64,000 bases of DNA, from positions 1 through 64,000 of the forward strand of contig NZ_JAOQJW010000007.1 of NCBI RefSeq assembly GCF_025567265.1, given 5' to 3'. The first letter of the stretch is position 1. Every line of letters starts with the position of its first letter. The position numbers and the translations under genes are program-made. A model generated the notes under the pieces. It searched no databases and was not told the DNA's origin. It saw only the letters and a list, made by a program, of their open reading frames with translations. This document shows, one piece after another, positions 23,392 through 31,776 of the stretch. Origin of the DNA: Dorea_A amylophila (GTDB lineage: Bacteria > Bacillota > Clostridia > Lachnospirales > Lachnospiraceae).

Positions 23392-25015
23392 AAATGCAGA
23401 TTATGGAGAAGCTGAACGTTATCTGATCTTTCAACATGACGAATATACACAGAAACCTATCCTTGATGAAAACGGTCATATGCTTATTCGTGAGGAATAC
23501 TATCTTGATGGAATAAACTGCAACCCATTTACCTTTGCAGCGGAATGTCAGGAAACAAATGCTTATTTTCATAAGAACCAATCTTACAATGATATCAAGT
23601 CACACCACTATATCATCAGCTTCGATCCTAAAGACCGGGACGAACATGGATTGACTGGAGAACTGGCGCAGCAACTTGGCGTAGAATATGCCAAAGAGAA
23701 TTTTCCCGGACACCAGGCACTTGTCTGTACTCACACTGACGGTCACAATGGTAGTGGCAATATTCATGTGCATATTGTAATCAACAGTATCCGCAAATAT
23801 GACACTAAGCCTCAGCCCTATATGGAATTTGACCGGGATTCAAAAGCTGGATATAAACATCATCTTTCCGATAGATACCGAATCTATTTAAAGCAAAAAG
23901 TCATGGATATGTGTACCGCCAATGGGTTGAACCAGGTAGACCTTCTAACACCTGCGGAAAGGAAAATATCTGAAAAAGAGTACTGGGCAAAACGCAGAGG
24001 ACAAAAAAAACTTGATAAACACAATGCACAGCTTGAAAAGAAAGGGCTGACTCCAAGGCAGACTACTTTTCAAACCGAGAAGCAATATCTTCGTGATGCG
24101 ATTGATACAGTTGCTTCACAGGCAATATCACAAGAAGATTTTTCCAGATTGCTGTCTGAAAAATATAATATTACATTCAAAGTCAGTCGTGGCAGATACA
24201 GCTACCTGCATCCCAATCGCAGTAAATACATTACTGGAAGAAGCCTTGGTACGCTTTATGAGGAAAAACATCTTCTGCAAATATTTCAAGAAAATTCTAC
24301 CTCACAGATTACTGAAAATCCGGTTCCTGATATTTCTCAAGTTGTTAATTCTTCAACTCCAACAGTTTCTGCCTACACTGCTACAACTACAGAAGCTCCA
24401 CATACTTTTCTCTTTATAAAATCTGATTTACGGTTGGTAACAGATTTGCAGCATTGTATTAAAGCACAGCAAAGTCAGGCGTATGCTCAAAAAGTAAAAC
24501 TGTCTAACCTGAAAATGATGGCTCAGACAGTTGCCTATGTACAGGAACATGGCTTTCAATCCAAGGCAGATTTAGATGCAGCTCTTTCCGATGCCTCTGC
24601 TCAAAGCACTGATGCAAGAAATGCACTAAAATCCACAGAGAATACTTTGAAGAATGTCAATGAACAGATTCATTATACCGGACAGTATCTTGCCAATAAA
24701 TCTATATATTCTGATTACCGCAAAAGTCGGAACAAAGAAAAATTTTATGATGATCACCGGGCAGAACTTACACTCTATGAATCTGCCCTCCGAATACTCA
24801 AAGAAAAATCACAGGGCAATAAACTTCCTACATTAAAAATGCTGCGTGAGGAAAAGAATCGCTTAACAGAATTACAGACGATGCAACGTGAAGACTTTAA
24901 TGCCCGACGGGAACATGAACGGGAACTCCGTACAGTGTGTTCCAATGTAGATATTATTCTTGGAACCTCACAAGTTCAAAATCGCCAGCGTGAACATACA
25001 CAAGAAAAATCATAA
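23363..25015 (+). CDS. MOBP-type relaxase (MobA/VirD2-like)
   Basis: 550 residues from ATG 23363 (a GTG at 23354 is in frame). N-terminal relaxase domain ~1-260: an early Tyr-containing stretch (NADYGEAERYLIF), ISFDPKDRDEHGLTGE, and the metal-binding HTDG...NIHVHIVINS near 123-145. The C-terminal half is helical with long charged repeats. It would nick one strand at oriT, stay covalently bound and lead it through the VirD4/VirB4 channel. Convergent with the next gene, with a terminator between. Confidence 0.92.
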   Translation: MAILKHIASKNADYGEAERYLIFQHDEYTQKPILDENGHMLIREEYYLDGINCNPFTFAAECQETNAYFHKNQSYNDIKSHHYIISFDPKDRDEHGLTGELAQQLGVEYAKENFPGHQALVCTHTDGHNGSGNIHVHIVINSIRKYDTKPQPYMEFDRDSKAGYKHHLSDRYRIYLKQKVMDMCTANGLNQVDLLTPAERKISEKEYWAKRRGQKKLDKHNAQLEKKGLTPRQTTFQTEKQYLRDAIDTVASQAISQEDFSRLLSEKYNITFKVSRGRYSYLHPNRSKYITGRSLGTLYEEKHLLQIFQENSTSQITENPVPDISQVVNSSTPTVSAYTATTTEAPHTFLFIKSDLRLVTDLQHCIKAQQSQAYAQKVKLSNLKMMAQTVAYVQEHGFQSKADLDAALSDASAQSTDARNALKSTENTLKNVNEQIHYTGQYLANKSIYSDYRKSRNKEKFYDDHRAELTLYESALRILKEKSQGNKLPTLKMLREEKNRLTELQTMQREDFNARREHERELRTVCSNVDIILGTSQVQNRQREHTQEKS

Positions 25016-25032
25016 CCGACTTTTTTTCATAA

Positions 25033-25076
25033 AAATAGAGGTTCTTCCTTAAATCCAGGGAAGCAAACCTCTATTT
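25033..25076. terminator. Bidirectional terminator after the relaxase gene
   Basis: Stem AAATAGAGGTT / AACCTCTATTT (perfect 11 bp, 22 nt loop), with T-rich ends on both strands, between the convergent relaxase and lipoprotein-like genes. Confidence 0.75.
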
Positions 25077-25078
25077 CT

Positions 25079-25516
25079 CTATTCTACCTTTTCTCCATCT
25101 ACATACAATATAAATTTTTCAGGGTTGTGGATAATATCATATTCCCCATTTTCTTCATCTGATAAATACGCTATCTCACAGAATTGCTTATTATCGTTAA
25201 AGTCGTTTTCCGTCTTATATACATTGATCTGTAATTCTGTCGGGCATACCATATCATAAGAAAACTTTATAGACTGAAAAGAATTTTCCCTGCACATTTT
25301 TATAATCTGTTTTGCCAGTTCCTTTTTATCAGCAATTTCCTCCTGATTTGCTACAACTGTTAAATGTTCCGTAGTGTTAAATCTCGTACTATTGACTGCA
25401 TCAGGAATTTCCGAAAGTTCCTTCGACTGCACTCTATAAAATCCACTACATATACACAATACACATATGAAACAAACAACTACCAGTACAATTCCTTTTA
25501 TCCTCTGCTTTTTCAA
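25079..25516 (-). CDS. Membrane-anchored secreted protein of unknown function
   Basis: 145 residues starting at TTG 25516 with GAGGAG 5 nt upstream. A strong signal anchor or lipoprotein-like signal (GIVLVVVCFICVLCICSG, with cysteines near its end) is followed by an extracytoplasmic domain of ~115 residues without a recognised family. The ICSG cysteine could be a lipidation site, but the box is not classic. Single gene, perhaps cargo. Confidence 0.7.
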   Translation of the reverse strand: MKKQRIKGIVLVVVCFICVLCICSGFYRVQSKELSEIPDAVNSTRFNTTEHLTVVANQEEIADKKELAKQIIKMCRENSFQSIKFSYDMVCPTELQINVYKTENDFNDNKQFCEIAYLSDEENGEYDIIHNPEKFILYVDGEKVE

Positions 25517-25558
25517 TCCATCTCCTCCTCATTGATATGGGTTCCGAAAACAGAACCT

Positions 25559-25586
25559 TTGTTACTTTCTATCTTAACCCTATAAT
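25559..25586 (+). promoter_or_regulatory. Promoter of the small XRE gene
   Basis: TTGTTA at 25559-25564 and TATAAT at 25581-25586 with a 16 nt spacer; transcription would start ~25 nt ahead of the TTG start codon at 25620. Confidence 0.65.
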
Positions 25587-25619
25587 GAGGGAAAGACAAG
25601 AAAAAGGTGGAGATAGCCG

Positions 25620-25820
25620 TTGATTAAATATGATAAATTGTGGCTTACCATGCAGGAAAGAGGTATCACAAAATACACTCTTCACAAAGAATATCATTTC
25701 AGTAAGTCCCTGATACATCGTTTGCAGAATAATGAAGGTGTCAGTATGAACACCATCAACACTCTCTGTAATATTCTGGATTGTAAAATTGAAGATATTG
25801 CAACACACTATAAAGACTAG
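25620..25820 (+). CDS. Small XRE-family regulator (YozG/YfmN-like)
   Basis: 66 residues starting at TTG, with AGGTGG upstream. A stand-alone HTH: WLTMQERGITKYTLHKEYHF, SKSLIHRLQNNEGVSMNTIN, CNILDCKIEDIATHY. Such proteins are common next to relaxases and repressors in Gram-positive elements. It has its own promoter and terminator; its target is unknown. Confidence 0.85.
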   Translation: MIKYDKLWLTMQERGITKYTLHKEYHFSKSLIHRLQNNEGVSMNTINTLCNILDCKIEDIATHYKD

Positions 25821-25853
25821 CCCTAACTGATTATTCGTCACTGGCCAGTCTTT
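25812..25853 (+). terminator. Terminator of the small XRE gene
   Basis: Stem AAAGACTAGCC / GGCCAGTCTTT (one mismatch) followed by TTTTTC, overlapping the last codons and stop of the gene. Confidence 0.75.
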
Positions 25854-25868
25854 TTCTATGCAAAAAAA

Positions 25869-25896
25869 GAAGCCAGCCACAACTGTGACTAGCCTC
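25869..25896 (-). terminator. Terminator of the long minus-strand transfer operon
   Basis: Minus-strand stem GAGGCTAGTCACA / TGTGGCTGGCTTC (with G-T pairs) followed by TTTTTTT, 6 nt past the stop of the last gene. It closes the operon running from ~40 kb or further. Confidence 0.8.
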
Positions 25897-25902
25897 TCAT
25901 TT

Positions 25903-26754
25903 TTATTTTTTTGTACGCTCCACGTCTTGTCCCATTATCTGCTGCATTGCTTTCTGTCCACTACGCTTGGCAACTTCTTCCTTTTTCTCATTCAGCTTCG
26001 CAAGAACGGATTCTTTTGGACGCTTCTTTTTATCTTTCGGTGCAGAATTATTTCTAAGTCCGTCAATCATATTATAATTTGCTTCCTCTGTAATTTCCGC
26101 ACTTCTCAGGTATTCCCCATTTTCCAGATACTTCTGCCAGTTATCCAGTTTCGGTTTACTATTTTCTGTCTGTTCCTGCACTGGCGGATGCAGAGAATCA
26201 AGAATTTTCTGTTTTACCGCATCATCAAATCCATTATATGTGCTATCTACAATCACTTTGCCGTCCTGGTTCAAAACTACATACGCAACATCTTTCCCAT
26301 ACTGCTCATGTTCCATAAGGAAATAATTCTTGCCTTCTACCAGCAGATAATCTATTACTTCCCATGATCCGTCTTTTCCCTCTATTTCATAGCCAACCGT
26401 ATCCTTCGTAAGTCCACCGTTTTCCGAAGATGCAACTTTCATAAAATCAGAAATCTCTATAAAAGCATCTTTATTTACATAGTAAACAGTCGTGATACCA
26501 TTATCATTCAAGATTATCACGTCACTGGTACTGATTGCATGACCTTTATAATTATGTGGTTGTTTCTTCTCCAGCTCCTTTTTTATCTGCTCTGGCGTTT
26601 CTCCCGGTTTCATTGTTCCAAGATACACCTGTTCATAATTTTTCACCTGCACAGGAATCTGATCCTGTGCAAGTTCTTCATAGGTACGGAAAAGAAGGTT
26701 TCTCAATTCCGGCTTCTTTTTTAACTGATAAACTGCAAACTGACTTCTACTCAT
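25903..26754 (-). CDS. YodL/DUF4316 domain mobile-element protein
   Basis: 283 residues. Residues ~1-115 hold a YodL-like domain (YEQVYLGTMKPGETPEQI, KGHAISTSDVIILNDNGITTVYYV). Residues ~120-195 match DUF4316 (TVGYEIEGKDGSWEVIDYLL ... YGKDVAYVVLNQDGKVIVDS). Both recur in the large polyvalent protein encoded just upstream (RPNDFTGHSMSVSDVIIMNR and TRGYEAEGHTGTWYAMD). The C-terminus has the RPKESVLAKLNEKK motif that also ends the larger proteins. Function unknown; such domains occur in proteins injected with conjugative DNA. Overlaps the TTRAP gene by 4 nt. Confidence 0.85.
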   Translation of the reverse strand: MSRSQFAVYQLKKKPELRNLLFRTYEELAQDQIPVQVKNYEQVYLGTMKPGETPEQIKKELEKKQPHNYKGHAISTSDVIILNDNGITTVYYVNKDAFIEISDFMKVASSENGGLTKDTVGYEIEGKDGSWEVIDYLLVEGKNYFLMEHEQYGKDVAYVVLNQDGKVIVDSTYNGFDDAVKQKILDSLHPPVQEQTENSKPKLDNWQKYLENGEYLRSAEITEEANYNMIDGLRNNSAPKDKKKRPKESVLAKLNEKKEEVAKRSGQKAMQQIMGQDVERTKK

Positions 26755-26984
26755 TCTCCATCCACCTCCAAGTCTGCTTTATAAATCTCTACGGTTCTTT
26801 CCAGCTCTTTGTATCCTTCATCGCTAAGATAATACAGCTTCTGAATTGTTGTAAATATCAGATACTTCATATCTTCATCCAGATAGGAAAAAATTTCATC
26901 CATAGCATTCATTGTCTGAATCCTGTCACCCGCATCAAAAATCGCAACAGCAATATATTCATCTTCCTCAAATCTTACCATCAT
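26751..26984 (-). CDS. TTRAP family transposon-transfer assisting protein
   Basis: 77 residues, small and acidic: FEEDEYIAVAIFDAGDRIQT, EIFSYLDEDMKYLIFTTIQK. Matches the TTRAP family described as assisting transfer of clostridial and Bacteroides conjugative elements; mechanism unknown. Overlaps genes on both sides by 4 nt, so it is tightly coupled within the operon. Confidence 0.82.
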   Translation of the reverse strand: MMVRFEEDEYIAVAIFDAGDRIQTMNAMDEIFSYLDEDMKYLIFTTIQKLYYLSDEGYKELERTVEIYKADLEVDGE

Positions 26985-29900
26985 AATGACACCTCTCCCT
27001 TCTTATGTGTTCTGGATTTTTCTTTCGTTGCAGTCTGTTCCTGCTCTTTTATTTTTGCCTGACGTTCCCGGAGTGCCTGAAGAACAGATTCTTTTCTGCT
27101 CTTTGGATGTGAAACATTTTCTTTCTGTATAGGCTTATCTCCAACTACCTGTTCTGTTCTTTTTGTAAGTTCCTGCTTCCTGGCAAAATATTTTTCCACA
27201 TCATCCATTGCTTTCTGAACTAATGGACTTTCCTTATAGTGTTTAATCATCTCCACACCTTCCCGGTCTACTTTTCCCAGTCGCATAAGATCATACGGTC
27301 CGTCATAATCGCTTCCATCATGCAGTTCAAATCCAACACCTTTTATCCCATTCATACGTTCAGCGGGAATGGTTTCATAAATGTGTAAGGCTTCTTCCAA
27401 AGTAAGATTTTCGTGGTACTCACCCATAACAGGAAATTCCATACACTCCGCAACATAAAAAGTGATCGTGTCTTCCGGCTGTTTCTGCTCTGGCTGTCTG
27501 GTAAAAACAGAAAGTGTTTCTGCATTTTTCAGACGTGAAAGTAATGACTGGGCAGTGACTACATCGCTGTCTATATCCGATTCTTCTGTCACCTCAGTCA
27601 GCCAGTCTTTTAAACCTGCTGTCTCCTTGTTCAAAATATCCTCTGTGAGTTTCTCAACCTGTTCTTCCCTATTTTCAACGGTATCTTTATATTCATAAGT
27701 ATCATATTCATAACTAAAATTATCCAAGTCCACTGCGAGTTTCCTGATTTCCTGCTGATCAAGATAGGCTTCCGATTCCTTTATATACTCTGCCAAAGTA
27801 ATTCTTTCTTCTAAGATTGGGTTAATGTCTACTTTAATGCCTGCTATTGCCATACCATACGAATTCAATTCGTTAAAAAAACTATCCTCTCGAATATTTC
27901 CTCGATAAGAAAGCACCACATCAAGATCAGAATCTGCACGATACAGGTCATCTCTGCTTCTGGAACCATGTACTCTCGCCCCAATCAATGTAACTTCATT
28001 TTCCAGTCCCATTTCTTCCAGAACAGCTCTTGCATGAAATAAAACTTCATATTCAATTTCTGCCCTGTCCATCCCATTCAATGCTGTTTCACATCTGCCA
28101 AGTTCCGAAGTGAATCGAACATCTCCACTGGCCAGCACTTCTTTAGAATGACTGATTACCTTATCCCGAAACTCCCTGTCATCAACTTTTACACATTCAA
28201 CATCTTCCAATCCTTCATTTTTCAAGCTGGCATACATTGCTTTCTGAATAGAATCTTCTGGATTTCCACAGGCATCTCCTGAAATTTCATGAAGTTCCTG
28301 ATCATAAACCAGGTATTTATAGCCATCCTCCGTCGGTTGCACTGTTAAATACATACCAGACATTTTAAATTGTACGGTTATTCCCTCATAACTTTTTAAT
28401 GCCGCTTCCCTGTCATAACCATCAAAAAAAGCCTTTGGGCAAGTACGTTCAAATTGTATCTTCTCCAGTCTCTCTTCTTCTGCATATTCAATTTCTGCAT
28501 ACATTTCTTCATAATCCATCACGCTTGCATCTTCTATCGAAAGTCCTTCATCTTCCAAAATATTCTCCATTGCTTCAGTAATAGAAATAGTCGGATCATC
28601 ATAAACGCCGCCATCCAGTTCCAGATAATCTTTATCATAGAATGTATAATCATAACCATCTTCTACCGTCTGAATTGTAAAATACTGATCTCCAATCTGG
28701 TATGCTATCTCTGTATCATGCACTGCCAGACTGTTTCCTATCTCTTTAAAAGTATTGTATATCTGCGGATTCAGCCATCCTTCCACTTCCTGGCAATCAT
28801 AAATCAATGTATCTATTCCATTCTTACACTGAATAAAATCAAGACTACCTCGCAACGGTGCTGTATTTTCAATTCCAAGAGCTTTCATTTTATGATTAGG
28901 CAGAGAGTAATATGCTCCAAGGGCAGCTCCCAAATCCTTATATCTCTCGATCTTCATCCCACCTTTTGCTGCCAGATCTTCGATCACATAATATTGGTCA
29001 ATATAATGATTTTCTGGCATTTTCAGGTCAATGCCATTATTTTCTCTGACTTTATGTATCTCGAAAAAGCTGAATTTCTGTTCTTCACCCCGCAGATTCT
29101 GTCCGGTCAGTGTCGGCTCCCATGTATCTGTACTGATTGGCTGCTGTTCCATGATTTTCATAACTGTTCCGTCTGCTAAGATGACTGTTGCCTGGTCTGG
29201 AAGATCTATCAGGTCATACACCGTTGCACCATTTTCTTCCAGATATTCTGAAATAGCTTCCCTGGCTCCTTCATCAAATCCATGCCAGATGTCCTCTGCC
29301 ACCAGTGTCCCATTTTCCGATACGATAATATCTGCCACGTCCTGACCGTATTCCTCATTTCGCATCTGGAAGAATCGCTCCCCATGATATGTTTTCATAT
29401 CCATCGCATACCAGGTGCCTGTATGTCCTTCTGCTTCATACCCTCTTGTAGTTTCAGTGATATGCTGATTTTTCACACCAAGCACCTCTTCCAGTTTCCG
29501 GGTACGGATTTCTTTTCTTGCCATATCAATAAATCCATTCAGGACTGCAGGATGGCTGCCCACAATATAGTCCCTGTTCAGATCCATTCCCCGGCTGATA
29601 TTTTCCGGAATATCAATGCCATCTGCCCACCGTTTATTGCCATCAGAAAATCTACCATCATAAGAAAGCTGTTTCAATGTATTTGCCAGAACAAATGCAA
29701 CCCGTTCTTCCCCGTATTTTTCAATCACACCTACTGCAACATCTGGATTTAAACGCATACCGTTGAATCCCTCTGCGATTGCCTGTTCGATAGCATTTTT
29801 ACAATCAATGTTCAGTTTTCTGGAATCCAGATAAGCATCTACATTTCTCTCCTGCATAGCTTTTTCCAAAGTTCCCATATAAACTTCTGGATATGCTTTT

Positions 29901-31717
29901 ACCGGATTATCATTTAACATTTCAACTCTCTGTGCCACAAAGTCCGGCAATTCTGTAAATCCAAAGGAATCTACATAGTATGCGGCTAATCTTCCACCCC
30001 GGTTCATAATGATCACGTCACTGACTGACATGGAATGTCCGGTAAAATCGTTTGGACGCTCTATATTAAATCGCTCAAAGAGATTGTCCAGTGTCGTAGC
30101 ATCTCTCAGTCTTTCACTGTAAACCATCTGATAGTCTTTGCCATCTACGGTAAATCCCATTTCTTTTGCCGTTTCCAGACTTAAAAACTGATACCCTCTT
30201 TCTTCCTGTCCACTGTTAATCTGATAAATACCATAACGTTTTCCATCACTTTCCAGAAGAAGCGTTTCTTTGATCTTTGCTTTTTCTTCCGGTGTCATAA
30301 TCGTTTCCTGACTTCTCCGGTAATTTTCCCATTCAAATTTCGTCACTCCGAATAACCCGTCATGCTGTAAAATATCCAATTCCAGATTCATAATTCTTTG
30401 CGACTGTTCCTGACCACCAACTGCTCCGGTCAGTCCATAAACCGTTACTCCCTCATGGTGCAATTCCACTGCCCGTTCCCTGGTAAGCGGAAGCATACTT
30501 TCTGAATAAAATCCGACTTCATGCAATTCTGATAAACCAATCATCGAATCCGGCAGACTTTCAATCTGTTCCTCCGCTTCTCCAATCAATTTTTGTACCG
30601 CTTCTTTGTTTCCATCCAGAATAGATTCTGCAAGATTCTCTGCCAGTTTTTCCATTGCTTCCCTATCATCCAGTTTATAAGCAAAATTCACGATAAGATT
30701 TCTCTGGTCATTGCTGAAAATCGTCCGTTCCTGCTCCAGACGATTAATAGTCTGTTCTGCATACTGCATGGCACTCATTTCTTCTGTCTGCTCCACAACA
30801 TCTGCTTCCTGCTCTGCTCTTTCTATCTGAAGTTCTTTGAGTTTTTCCTCAATCTGTCCGATCATATCAGCAGAAGTCTTACGGATGGTGTCCATAGAAG
30901 CACGAAGCTCTTTCATATTTTTACCGGAAGACCAGCTTGCAATATAGGAAAAAGAATACTCCGATGTGTCCAGTCCGAAATGGTTACATACCACATAGGC
31001 AACACTTTCTGCTTCTACTTCCCTTGTAAGCTGATCTTTTACGATGCCCTCTACTTCCATCTGATCACGATCATGCAATACTGCATGTGCGGTTTCATGC
31101 ACCGCTGTTTTCATGGTTTGTGCCTCACTCATGCCAGGCTGGATAGCAATATATTTATCGACAAGCTGATAAAAGCCTTTCGCCTCCCCATCAATCTCAA
31201 TAAAACGGATAGGAACCGGGGCAACCATTTTTAATGATTCCATAAAATCATGGTAGATCAAAACATCTCCATCCAGTTCTGATACCTCAAACTCTGGAAT
31301 CGGTTCTCCTGTGGTCTGGCTGACATCAAATACTGTCGTAACCCGGAATTTTGTAATAACACGCTCTACTACTTCTGTTTCCGGCTGTCCATCTTTCCCA
31401 ATCACAATCTCGCCTGTTTCCGGATCAGTTTTTTCAATCTCCTGTTTCTCTTTAAACGGAGCCGGGGCAATAATCTGGATGCCTTTTTCCCCTCTTTTTA
31501 CCTGTCGGTTGAATTTCTTCTGCCATGCCTGATACCCCGCTACCAGTGTTGCTTCCGGTTTCTGCATAGCGATCAACAATGTATTATTAAAACTGTAATT
31601 ATGGAACTTTGCCATTGTATTCAGATATTCCGTATATTTTTCTGATGTGAATATTTCTGCAACACCCTGTTCCAACTGCTCTGTAATCTGCTTTAACTGT
31701 TCTTCTCTGTTTGCCAT
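26981..31717 (-). CDS. Polyvalent protein: ArdC-like, zincin protease, YodL, DUF3849, DUF4316, nucleotidyltransferase
   Basis: About 1578 residues from ATG 31717 (GGAGGG upstream). Order seen: ArdC-type ssDNA-binding domain (~1-130, YSFNNTLLIAMQKPEATLVA); zincin metallopeptidase with HETAHAVLH near 207; helical region; YodL-like repeat (~530-600); DUF3849 (~610-745, NIDCKNAIEQAIAEGFNGMR); DUF4316 (~750-830); two related DUF segments (~1000-1180); a nucleotidyltransferase domain near 1259 (GARVHGSRSRDDLY..SDLDVV); LPD/antirestriction-like end with KESVLQALRERQ. Polyvalent proteins of this kind are thought to enter the recipient with the DNA and counter host defences. Which activities are real is untested. 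Confidence 0.88.
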   Translation of the reverse strand: MANREEQLKQITEQLEQGVAEIFTSEKYTEYLNTMAKFHNYSFNNTLLIAMQKPEATLVAGYQAWQKKFNRQVKRGEKGIQIIAPAPFKEKQEIEKTDPETGEIVIGKDGQPETEVVERVITKFRVTTVFDVSQTTGEPIPEFEVSELDGDVLIYHDFMESLKMVAPVPIRFIEIDGEAKGFYQLVDKYIAIQPGMSEAQTMKTAVHETAHAVLHDRDQMEVEGIVKDQLTREVEAESVAYVVCNHFGLDTSEYSFSYIASWSSGKNMKELRASMDTIRKTSADMIGQIEEKLKELQIERAEQEADVVEQTEEMSAMQYAEQTINRLEQERTIFSNDQRNLIVNFAYKLDDREAMEKLAENLAESILDGNKEAVQKLIGEAEEQIESLPDSMIGLSELHEVGFYSESMLPLTRERAVELHHEGVTVYGLTGAVGGQEQSQRIMNLELDILQHDGLFGVTKFEWENYRRSQETIMTPEEKAKIKETLLLESDGKRYGIYQINSGQEERGYQFLSLETAKEMGFTVDGKDYQMVYSERLRDATTLDNLFERFNIERPNDFTGHSMSVSDVIIMNRGGRLAAYYVDSFGFTELPDFVAQRVEMLNDNPVKAYPEVYMGTLEKAMQERNVDAYLDSRKLNIDCKNAIEQAIAEGFNGMRLNPDVAVGVIEKYGEERVAFVLANTLKQLSYDGRFSDGNKRWADGIDIPENISRGMDLNRDYIVGSHPAVLNGFIDMARKEIRTRKLEEVLGVKNQHITETTRGYEAEGHTGTWYAMDMKTYHGERFFQMRNEEYGQDVADIIVSENGTLVAEDIWHGFDEGAREAISEYLEENGATVYDLIDLPDQATVILADGTVMKIMEQQPISTDTWEPTLTGQNLRGEEQKFSFFEIHKVRENNGIDLKMPENHYIDQYYVIEDLAAKGGMKIERYKDLGAALGAYYSLPNHKMKALGIENTAPLRGSLDFIQCKNGIDTLIYDCQEVEGWLNPQIYNTFKEIGNSLAVHDTEIAYQIGDQYFTIQTVEDGYDYTFYDKDYLELDGGVYDDPTISITEAMENILEDEGLSIEDASVMDYEEMYAEIEYAEEERLEKIQFERTCPKAFFDGYDREAALKSYEGITVQFKMSGMYLTVQPTEDGYKYLVYDQELHEISGDACGNPEDSIQKAMYASLKNEGLEDVECVKVDDREFRDKVISHSKEVLASGDVRFTSELGRCETALNGMDRAEIEYEVLFHARAVLEEMGLENEVTLIGARVHGSRSRDDLYRADSDLDVVLSYRGNIREDSFFNELNSYGMAIAGIKVDINPILEERITLAEYIKESEAYLDQQEIRKLAVDLDNFSYEYDTYEYKDTVENREEQVEKLTEDILNKETAGLKDWLTEVTEESDIDSDVVTAQSLLSRLKNAETLSVFTRQPEQKQPEDTITFYVAECMEFPVMGEYHENLTLEEALHIYETIPAERMNGIKGVGFELHDGSDYDGPYDLMRLGKVDREGVEMIKHYKESPLVQKAMDDVEKYFARKQELTKRTEQVVGDKPIQKENVSHPKSRKESVLQALRERQAKIKEQEQTATKEKSRTHKKGEVSL

Positions 31718-31738
31718 AATCAAACCCTCCATAGAAAA

Positions 31739-31771
31739 ATCCCGCCAAAGCTATGGTCACTCTGACGGGAT
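31739..31771 (-). terminator. Stem-loop between the giant helicase and polyvalent genes
   Basis: Minus-strand stem ATCCCGTCA / TGGCGGGAT (one mismatch) followed by TTTTTC, in the 59 bp gap. It could partly terminate transcription and lower expression of the downstream genes. Confidence 0.65.
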
Positions 31772-31776
31772 ACCCT

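Noticed and set aside
30593..31234. Long plus-strand frames opposite the giant genes (also 38850-39386, 28454-29179 and others)
   Set aside because: They are antisense to well-supported genes with clear domains, have no ribosome sites or family motifs, and are rich in Ile/Phe/His/Cys as expected of antisense frames.
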